Both the position numbers and the translations under genes were made by a program. DNA of 64,000 bases, from assembly GCF_028476545.1 (NCBI RefSeq), contig NW_026731935.1:420001-484000 (forward strand), in the 5' to 3' direction. Below, one piece after another: positions 40,611-52,600 of this stretch. Position 1 is the stretch's first letter, and each line of letters opens with the position of its first letter. This stretch comes from Physella acuta (Eukaryota; Mollusca; Gastropoda; Physidae). The notes under the pieces are model-generated. The model searched no databases, was not told the origin of the DNA, and saw only the letters and a list, made by a program, of their open reading frames with translations.

Positions 40611-43600
40611 AGCTCAGTAAAAATAATCACTTTACACACCGTGTAACCTAAAATCCCAACAAACCAATAGCTAACTCTGACCACAACATGAATAATAAAC
40701 CAATTCTAAACCTACATATCTCCCTAAACCTAACCTAACCTAACTTATCCTAATCCTAACCTTAACCCTATCTCTAACCTTATCCCTAACTGTACGGGGG
40801 GGTAACTGACAGGGGGTAATTGCTCCGCGGGGGGGGGGGGGGTCATTGACGGGGTAGGGTAGTGTCCTGCTCTCGTGTACCTACCTGTTTCGTTAAGTTC
40901 AATTGTATACAGATAAGACACATTCATGTCAGCTACCAATAGTACAATTGTATACAGATATGACACATTCATGTCAGCTACCAATAGTACAATTGTATAC
41001 AGATATGACACATTCATGTCAGCTACCAATAGTACAATTGTATACAGATATGACACATTCATGTCAGCTACCAATAGTACAATTGTATACAGATATGACA
41101 CATTCATGACAGCTACCAATAGTACAATTGTATACAGATATGACACATTCATGTCAGCTACCAATAGTACAATTGTATACAGATAAGACACATTCATGTC
41201 AGCTACCAATAGTACAATTGTATACAGATATGATACATTCATGTCAGCTACCAATAGTACAATTGTATACAGATAAGACACATTCATGTCAGCTACCAAT
41301 AGTACAATTGTATACAGATATGACACATTCATGTCAGCTACCAATAGTACAATTGTATACAGATAAGACACATTCATGTCAGCTACCAATAGTACAATTG
41401 TATACAGATAAGACACATTCATGTCAGCTACCAATAGTACAATTGTATACAGATATGATACATTCATGTCAGCTACCAATAGTACAATTGTATACAGATA
41501 AGACACATTCATGTCAGCTACCAATAGTACAATTGTATACAGATAAGACACATTCATGTCAGCTACCAATAGTACAATTGTATACAGATAAGACACATTC
41601 ATGTCAGCTACCAATAGTACAATTGTATACAGATAAGACACATTCATGTCAGCTACCAATAGTACAATTGTATACAGATAAGACACATTCATGTCAGCTA
41701 CCAATAGTACAATTGTATACAGATAAGACACATTCATGTCAGCTACCAATAGTACAATTGTATACAGATAAGACACATTCATGTCAGCTACCAATAGTAC
41801 AATTGTATACAGATAAGACACATTCATGTCAGCTACCAATAGTACAATTGTATACAGATAAGACACATTCATGTCAGCTACCAATAGTACAATAATTGTC
41901 AGCATCAATGTTTTTGAAAAATGGTGGCATTCTGTATATAACGTCTTGAGCAATGGGTTATAAACAATCGAAATGTGTAATGGTATCTGTGTTTTCATTG
42001 ACCGTTGTATAAGATCAAGTACACAAAGAGATACAAACGAGAGATCATATGATAGGTAGTACTCATTTGGGATAGTCTTTATATGATAGGTAGTACTCAT
42101 TTGGGATAGTCTTTATATGATAGGTAGTACTCATTTGGGATAATCTTTATATGGTAGGTAGTACTTACTTGGGGTAGTCTTTTTATTGTAGTACTTACTT
42201 GGGATAGTCTTTTTATTGTAGTACTCACTTGGGATAGTCTTTTTATTGTAGTACTCACTTGGGATAGTCTTTACATGGTAGGTAGTACTTACTTGAGATA
42301 GTCTTTTTATTGTAGTACTCACTTGGGATAGTCTTTGCTGTAAAATGGTTGTTGTAGAATAGCAGCAGGAAAAGCTGTGAACAAAATATGCTTTAACTAC
42401 ACATCTCAACTTACTCACCCCACAAACATCTCAACTAACTCACCCCCACTTACACATCTCAACTAACTCACCCCCCACACACATCTCAACTAACTCACCC
42501 CACACACATCTCAACTTACTCACCCCACAAACATCTCAACTAACTCACCCCCACTTACACATCTCAACTAACTCACCCCCCACACACATCTCATCTAACT
42601 CACCCCCCACACACATCTCAACTAACTCGCCCCACTTACATATCTCAACTAACTCACCCCACACACATCTCAACTAACTCACCCCCACACACATCTCAAC
42701 TAACTCACTCCCCATACATCTCAACTAACTCACCCCCACACACACACATCTATACTAACTCACCCCACACACATCTCAACTAACTCACCCCCACACACAT
42801 CTCAACTAACTCACCCCACACACATCTCAACTAACTCACTCCCCATACATCTCAACTAACTCACCCCCACACACACATCTATACTAACTCACCCCACACA
42901 CATCTCAACTAACTCACCCCCACACATCTCAACTAACTCACCCCCACACATCTCAACTAACTCACCCCCACTTACACATCTCAACTAACTCACCCCCCAC
43001 ACACATCTCATCTAACTCACCCCCCACACACATCTCAACTAACTCGCCCCACTTACATATCTCAACTAACTCACCCCACACACATCTCAACTAACTCACT
43101 CCACACACATCTCAACTAACTCACTCCCCATACATCTCAACTAACTCACCCCCACACACACATCTATACGTACTCACCCCACACACATCTCAACTAACTC
43201 ACCCCCACACACATCTCAACTAACTCACCCCACACACATCTCAACTAACTCACCCCACACACATCTCAACTAACTCACCCCACACACATCTCAACTAACT
43301 CACCCCCACACACACATCTCAACTAACTTACCCCCACACATCTCAACTAACTCACCCCCACACATATCTCAACTAACTCACCCCACACACATCTCAACTA
43401 ACTCGCCCCACACACATCTCAACTAACTCACCCCACACACATCTCAACTAACTCACCCCACACACATCTCAACTAACTCACCCCCACACACACATCTCAA
43501 CTAACTTACCCCCACACATCTCAACTAACTCACCCCCACACACATATCTCAACTAACTCACCCCCAAACATCTCAACTCACCCCCACTTACACATCTCAA

Positions 43601-46600
43601 CTAACTCACCCCCACTTACACATCTCAATTAACTCACCCCCACTTACACATCTCAACTAACTCACCCCCACACATCTCAACTATCGCACCCCCACTTACA
43701 CATCTCAACTAACTCACCCCCACACATCTCAACTATCGCACCCCCACTTACACATCTCAACTAACTCACCCCCACACATCTCAACTAACTCACCCCCACT
43801 TACACATCTCAACTAACTCACCCCCACACATCTCAACTAACTCACCCCACACACATCTCAACTAACTCACCCCACAACACATCTCAACTAACTCACCCCC
43901 ACACATCTCAACTAACTCACCCCCACACATCTCAACTAACTCACCCCCACACATCTCAACTAACTCACCCCCACACATCTCAACTAACTCACCCCCACAC
44001 ATCTCAACTAACTCACCCCCACTTACACATCTCAACTAACTCACCCCCACACATCTCAACTAACTCACCCCCACTTACACATCTCAACTAACTCACCCCC
44101 ACACATCTCAACTAATTCACCCCCACACACATCTCAACTAACTCACCCCACAACACATCTCAACTAACTCACCCCCACACATCTCAACTATCGCACCCCC
44201 ACTTACACATCTCAACTAACTCACCCCCACACATCTCAACTAACTCACCCCCACACACATCTCAACTAACTCACCCCCACACATCTCAACTAACTCACCC
44301 CCACTTACACATCTCAACTAACTCACCCCCACACATCTCAACTATCGCACCCCCACTTACACATCTCAACTAACTAACCCCACTTACACATCTCAACTAA
44401 CTCACCCCACACACATCTCAACTAACTCGCCCCACACACATCTCAACTATCGCACCCCCACTTACACATCTCAACTAACTAACCCCACTTACACATCTCA
44501 ACTAACTCACCCCACACACATCTCAACTATCGCACCCCCACTTAGACATCTCAACTAACTCACCCCCACACATCTCAACTATCGCACCCCCACTTACACA
44601 TCTCAACTAACTAACCCCACTTACACATCTCAACTAACTCACCCCCACTTACACATCTCAACTAACTCACCCCCACACACATCTCAACTAACTCACCCCC
44701 ACTTACACATCTCAACTAACTCACCCCCACTTACACATCTCAACTAACTCACCCCCACTTACACATCTCAACTAACTCACCCCCACTTACACATCTCAAC
44801 TAACTCACCCCACACACATCTCAACTAACTCACCCCCACACATCTCAACTAACTCACCCCCACACATCTCAACTAACTCACCCCCACACACATCTCAACT
44901 AACTCACTCCACACACATCTCAACTAACTCACCCCCACACATCTCAACTAACTCACCCCCACACACATCTCAACTAACTCACCCCCACACATCTCAACTA
45001 ACTCACCCCCAAACATCTCAACTAACTCACCCCCACACACATCTCAACTAACTCACCCCCACACATCTCAACTAACTCACCCCCACACATCTCAACTAAC
45101 TCACCCCCACACATCTCAACTAACTCACCCCCACACATCTCAACTAACTCACCTTCCACCAACACATCTCCCCCACCTAAACATCTCATCTGAACTCAAC
45201 ATCCCACACATACCCACACATCTAAACTGACTGCATGTATCTGCTGTATAGTTAGAGGACTTACTAATTTGGTTTCTAATGGAGCTATAATAGGCATTGA
45301 CATTAGCTGGCGTCGTAGACCACCTGATAGTCAAATAAACCTTGGATTTTATAAACATTTAGAGTGTCTGGTAATGAAATAAAACTTGGATTTTATAAAC
45401 ATTTAGAGTGTCTGATAATGAAACAAATCTTGGATTTTATAAACATTTAGAGTGTCTGATAATGAAATAAAACTTGGATTTTATAAACATTTAGAGTGTC
45501 TGATAATGAAATAAAACTTGGATTTTATAAACATTTAGAGTGGCTAAAAATGAAATAAACCTTGGATTGTATAAATCATTTAGATATAATTCCAATCGGT
45601 CCTAGGACCTTTGACCACAGGTGCTTTGACCATAGGGGGTTTGACCATAGGGGGTTTGACCACAGCGGAGCTTTGACCATAGGGGCTTTGACCATAGGGG
45701 GTTTGACCACAGCGGGCTTTTGACCATAGCGGTGGTTTGACCATAGGGGGTTTGACCACAGGGTTTTCTCAGCAGAGGGTCTTTGATCACAGGTGGTCTA
45801 TCAACTGGTGTTTGATCACAAGCGCTGTGTCCGAGGTCGTCGCATCCGTGGTCGTGGCGAAAAGTACAAGCTTGCTTTGTTTCCAGTTGAAACTTGGAAT
45901 CAAATGCACACGATTGGCGATGGTGTAGCACGAACAAATAACATTTGTGAAGGATGGCAATTCAGTCTTCAGTCTCTCCTCCAATGTAGTCACCCAACAA
46001 TGTGGCGTTTCCTTGAAGGTCTACAGATGGACTGCACGCGGCAAAAGACAACTTTCTTGCAAGGTGTCGCAGGGGCAAGCTACCCAGCTGAGAAGCGATA
46101 CAAGATGGTGCACGAAAAGGTACAACGTGCTGTCCAGACATATGGTCAAACAGATGTACTGACATATTTGCGTGCTATAGCACATCTATCATTTAGTTAA
46201 CCATTTTATGTATTACATCTTTGACTATATTGTTGGCAATTTTTGTATTATTTATTATCCTTTTATCCTTTATATATGCTATGTATTTTCAAGTACATCT
46301 ACATTATTTATTTGTGAAACTTGTTATATGTCGCATTATTTGTGTTTCATTTATATTTAAAATAAATCTATAAGGCCTAGCACCAGCCTTTATGTGGAGA
46401 CTAAAATACAGTTCTTGGCTTTTTTAAAATATATGTTAATTTCTATTAACGTACTCTCAGGAAACGTGTATAAAATAGTGTTAATTGTATCACACCTATG
46501 ATCAAAGCCGGACACAGTGATCAAACACCCGTTGATAGACCACCTGTGATCAATGACCCTTTGCTGAGAAAACACATGTGGTCAAACCCCCTATGGTCAA

Positions 46601-49600
46601 AGCACCGCTATGGTCAAAGGCCCGCTGTGGTCAAACCCCCTATGGTCAAAGCTCCTATGGTCAAAGCTCCGCTGTGGTCAAACCCCTTATGGTCAAACCC
46701 CCTATGGTCAAAGCACCTGTGGTCAAAGGTCCGCGCACCTTCCAATCGATAGCCGCATTTCATGTAATTCACTACTCTTACTCCGTCAAAGTAATTAGAG
46801 TGACAACTTCTTTTTTGTACCCTGAACTTACTTTGACTTGTCAACAGGCTGTCGCAACTTCTTCACCGTTGAGAAAGCTTTGTGTTTTAGAAGCTTTACA
46901 ACATTATCAAAAAAACGATCTGGATGGAAAATCAGCTAAAATATAATTTTTTGAAAGGTTAATAAACCAGTATACATAATACAATTTATTAGAACTAAAG
47001 AGGTTTTTAGCGTCCACTTCTATTTTCCCCATCAACTCACATAGATTTGATTAGCTCCCTTACAGGCTAACAACCACGCTAGGTTTCTTTAGAAATGAAT
47101 AACCTAACATGACAACAAAAAATACACTATAATCCATAAATTGTTTTTAAGTAAATAAAACGAAAACTAAAACCTAACCATAGTCCTAAATATAACTGGT
47201 CCATAGTCCTAAATATAACTGGTCATTGAAAAAATTTAGTCTCTGGAAAGAAGTATCTTAAAACAAAACTATTTTTGATCTAAATTATTTTATCATCAGA
47301 ATGTAAGTATTGACCCAATTATCCACAAACAATAGCAAGCAAGTAAGTACTAAGTAGTGACCCCTTTATCCACAAACACTAGCAAGCATATATTGACCCC
47401 AATATCCACCAACACTAGCAAGCATATATTGACCCCAATATCCACCAACACTAGCAAGCATATATTGACCCCATTATCCACAAACACTAGCAAGCATATA
47501 TTGACCCCAATATCCACCAACACTAGCAAGCATATATTGACCCCAATATCCACCAACACTAGCAAGCATATATTGACCCCATTATCCACAAACACTAGCA
47601 AGCATATATTGACCCCATTATCCACAAACACTAGCAAGCATATATTGACCCCAATATCCACCAACACTAGCAAGCATATATTGACCCCAATATCCACCAA
47701 CACTAGCAAGCATATATTGACCCCATTATCCACAAACAATAGCAAGCATATATTGACCCCAATATCCACCAACACTAGCAAGCATATATTGACCCCAATA
47801 TCCTCCAACACTAGCAAGCATATATTGACCCCAATATCCACCAACACTAGCAAGCATATATTGACCCCATTATCCACAAACACTAGCAAGCATATATTGA
47901 CCCCAATATCCACCAACACTAGCAAGCATATATTGACCCCAATATCCACCAACACTAGCAAGCATATATTGACCCCATTATCCACAAACACTAGCAAGCA
48001 TATATTGACCCCAATATCCACCAACACTAGCAAGCATATATTGACCCCAATATCCACCAACACTAGCAAGCATATATTGACCCCATTATCCACAAACACT
48101 AGCAAGCATATATTGACCCCAATATCCACCAACACTAGCAAGCATATATTGACCCCAATATCCACCAACACTAGCAAGCATATATTGACCCCAATATCCA
48201 CCAACACTAGCAAGCATATATTGACCCCAATATCCACCAACACTAGCAAGCGCCTGTAAGTAGTGAGCCCATTATCCACAAACACTAGCAAGCATATATT
48301 GACCCCATTATCCACAAACACTAGCAAGCACCTGTAAGTAGTGACCCCATTATCCACAAACACTAGCAAGCACCTGTAAGTAGTGACCCCATTATCCACA
48401 AACACTAGCAAGCATATATTGACCCCATTATCCGAAACACTAGCAAGCATGTATTGACCCCATTATCCACAAACACTAGCAAGCATATATTGACCCCATT
48501 ATCCGAAACACTAGCAAGCATGTATTGACCCCATTATCCACAAACACTAGCAAGCATATATTGACCCCATTATCCACAAACACTAGCAAGCACCTGTAAG
48601 TAGTGACCCCATTATCCACAAACACTAGCAAGCACCTGTAAGTAGTGACCCCATTATCCACAAACACTAGCAAGCATATATTGACCCCAATATCCACAAA
48701 CAATAGCAAGCATATATTGACCCCAATATCCACCAACACTAGCAAGCATATATTGACCCCATTATCCACAAACACTAGCAAGCATATATTGACCCCATTA
48801 TCCACAAACACTAGCAAGCATATATTGACCCCATTATCCACAAACACTAGCAAGCACCTGTAAGTAGTGACCCCATTATCCACAAACACTAGCAAGCACC
48901 TGTAAGTAGTGACCCCATTATCCACAAACACTAGCAAGCACCTGTAAGTAGTGACCCCTTTATGCACAAACACTAGCAAGCATATATTGACCCCATTATC
49001 CACAAACACTAGCAAGCATATATTGACCCCATTATCCACAAACACTAGCAAGCATATATTGACCCCATTATCCACAAACACTAGCAAGCATATATTGACC
49101 CCATTATCCACAAACACTAGCAAGCATATATTGACCCCAATATCCACAAACACTAGCAAGCATATATTGACCCCATTATCCACAAACACTAGCAAGCATA
49201 TATTGACCCCATTATCCACAAACACTAGCAAGCACCTGTAAGTAGTGACCCCATTATCCACAAACACTAGCAAGCATATATTGACCCCAATATCCACAAA
49301 CACTAGCAAGCATATATTGACCCCAATATCCACAAACACTAGCAAGCATATATTGACCCCAATATCCACAAACACTAGCAAGCATATATTGACCCCATTA
49401 TCCACAAACACTAGCAAGCATATATTGACCCCATTATCCACAAACAATAGCAAGCGCCTGTAAGTAGTGACCCCTTTATCCACAAACAATAGCAAGCATA
49501 TATTGACCCCATTATCCACAAACACTAGCAAGCATATATTGACCCCATTATCCACAAACACTAGCAAGCACCTGTAAGTAGTGACCCCATTATCCACAAA

Positions 49601-52600
49601 CACTAGCAAGCATATATTGACCCCAATATCCACAAACACTAGCAAGCATATATTGACCCCAATATCCACAAACACTAGCAAGCATATATTGACCCCAATA
49701 TCCACAAACACTAGCAAGCATATATTGACCCCATTATCCACAAACACTAGCAAGCATATATTGACCCCATTATCCACAAACAATAGCAAGCGCCTGTAAG
49801 TAGTGACCCCTTTATCCACAAACAATAGCAAGCGCCTGTAAGTAGTGACCCCATTATCCACAAACACTAGCAAGCACCTGTAAGTAGTGACCATATTTCC
49901 CAGCGACCTGTTGTTAACTATACTCACCCCGTCATATTCCGCATCCAGTGCCGTGTTGTTTAATATCGACTCAGGATAACCAATGTTTACAGACACAGCC
50001 TGTGCCTGGATGGTAAAGAAAACTGTATGATACAGCCCGACAAGATGGTAATTTTTTTCTTACTGATACAGCGCGACAAGATGGTATTTTTACTTTCTCG
50101 TATATACCAAGTATAGAGAAAGTATTGTAATCGTGCACAAAAATAACATGAAATTTTGACAGTTTTCACCGTTTTACTCCTCAGTCCTTCATCACATCCG
50201 GAGTATAGAGAACTTATTTTAATCAGGCAAAAATTATAAATACAAATATATAAATGTTTTGGCGTTTTATGAGTTATCGAGTCGTAAAAACTGGACTTTG
50301 CAAATCTGTCCGTTTGTCTGTGTGTCTGTGTGTCTGTCTGTGTGTAAACACGATAACTTGAGTACCGTTACAGCTAGGTTGATGAAATTTCATATATAAG
50401 TATTTTATCAAAATCGTAGATCCTGATCAACTTTTGAGCAATTTCCGATAACCGGAAGTGGTACTTTTTCTACTTTGAATCTTTCAAAAGCCTATAAGTT
50501 GCGTAATATTTTAGATAGATGCAAGATGGTATTTTTTTCTTACAGATACAGCGCATCTAGATGGTAATTTTTTCTTACTGATACAGCGCGACTAGATGGT
50601 AAAAATATTTACTGAGAGGAAATTAGGACGGCCATCTCTCACATGAAGTAGAATACCCTATTAACTGCGAAAAGCCAGACAATGTGGACAGACAATGTGG
50701 ACAGACAATGTGGACAGACAATGTGGACAGACAATGTGGACAGACAATGTGGACAGACAATGTGGACAGATAATGTGGACAGACAATGTGGACAGACAAT
50801 GTGGACAGACAATGTGGACAGACAATGTGGACAGACAATGTGGACAGACAATGTGGACAGACAATGTGGACAGACAATGTGGACAGACAATGTGGACAGA
50901 CAATGTGGACAGACAATGTGGACAGACAATGTGGACAGACAATGTGGACAGACAATGTGGACAGTAAATGTGGACAGACAATGTGGACAGACAATGTGGA
51001 CAATGTGGACAGACAATGTGGACAGTGTGGACAGACAATGTGGACAATGTGGACAGACAATGTGGACAGACAATGTGGACAGACAATGTGGACAGATAAT
51101 GTGGACAGACAATGTGGACAGACAATGTGGACAGACAATGTGGACAGATAATGTGGACAGACAATGTGGACAGACAATGTGGACAGACAATGTGGACAGA
51201 CAATGTGGACAGACAATGTGGACAGACAATGTGGACAGACAATGTGGACAATGTGGACAGACAATGTGGACAGACAATGTGGACAGACAATGTGGACAGA
51301 TAATGTGGACAGACAATGTGGACCGACAATGCGGACAGACAATGTGGACAGATAATGTGGACAGTGTTGATAGACAATATTGATAGACAGTGTGGACAGA
51401 CAGTGTGGATAGACAATATGGACATTATGGACAGATAATGTGGGCATTGTGGACAGTAAATGTGGACAGACAGTGTGGACAATGTGGACAGACAGTGTGG
51501 ACAATGTGGACAGTGTGGACAGACAATGTGGACAGTGGACACTGTGGACAGACAGTGTGGACACTGTGGACAGACAGTGTGGACAATGTGGACAGACAGT
51601 GTGGACAATGTGGACAGACAGTGTGGACAATGTGGACAGTGTGGACAGACAATGTGGACAGTGGACACTGTGGACAGACAGTGTGGACAATGTGGACAGA
51701 CAATGTGGACAGACAATGTGGACAGTGTGGACAGACAAAGTGGACAATGTGGAAGCTCCTACGCCACTGCGACGTTCTACTGACATTTGTGAACCTCATA
51801 AAAACACATGCGAGGGGACGTCCTATACAGTGTTTTTTAGAGGGCAACGTGCAAACGTTTTCAAATGCGAATTGAAGTCCGTTAAGGATGCCTGCTGTCC
51901 TAACCCCTCTTCCTTCGTACCGTCGACTGGATTATGAAGACAACCACCAGAGAACTTAGACATGCAGTGGCCTCTACTTGACGACTTGGACATTACAGAC
52001 GATCTCGTGCTCCCACATGCAGGAGATGCAGGAGAAAACAAAGATTGTCGTAGGTTGGACATCTACAAGCAAAAGTACTAAAGTTTAACGTATAGGTCAC
52101 ACTTGGTGAAGTCGCGCTGGAGGAAAGTCAATCGTTGACTTAATTAGGTAGTATTGTGACCCATCAGGGAGGAAAGTCAATCGTTGACTTAATTAGGTAG
52201 TATTGTGGCCCATCAGGGAGGAAAGTCAATCGTTGACTTAATTAGGTAGTATTGTGGCCCATCAGGGAGGAAAGTCAATCGTTGACTTAATTAGGTAGTA
52301 TTGTGGCCCAAAAGGAACAAATGTAGATATTAAAGCAAGGACTGACAAACCAAGAGCAGCATTCGTGCAGCCAAAGAACATCCGGATCTCCAGCCAGCTC
52401 TCATTGTCCACCATTATTCGCCTGTTCAACTCCAACGTCAAATCAGAGCTGCTGTATGGGGCGGGGACAACACAGACTGCCATTGATAAGGTCCAGACCT
52501 TTATAAACAGCTGTCTCAGCAGATGTCCAGGATCCGCTGCCCCGACACCACCAGCAACTTTGCCAAACAACATGACAACTTGCCGCTGAAGGAGAAATTA

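Larger units (their letters stand above)
45599..46739 (+). mobile_element. MULE (Mutator-like) DNA transposon relic with repeat-rich TIRs, 9-bp TSD
   Basis: Long terminal inverted repeats (about 45599-45832 and 46503-46739) consist largely of tandem 'gtttgaccataggggg' words. Ends read GTCCTAGGACCTTTGACC and its counterpart GGTGCGCGGACCTTTGACC. A perfect 9-bp duplication, ttccaatcg, flanks it (45590-45598, 46740-46748). Nine-base duplications with long TIRs are typical of MULEs, and the interior keeps the end of a MULE-type transposase. Length 1141 bp, so it is internally reduced and could only move with help in trans. It lies in the intron between the exons at 46832 and 45265. Confidence 0.9.

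Noticed and set aside
40745-42100. 451-residue minus-strand frame with 22 repeats of a hydrophobic [12 protein letters not shown]-type unit, suggestive of a membrane protein
   Set aside because: The 45-bp satellite keeps frames open on both strands and there is no non-repeat domain. Splicing signals of the surrounding host gene treat it as intron.
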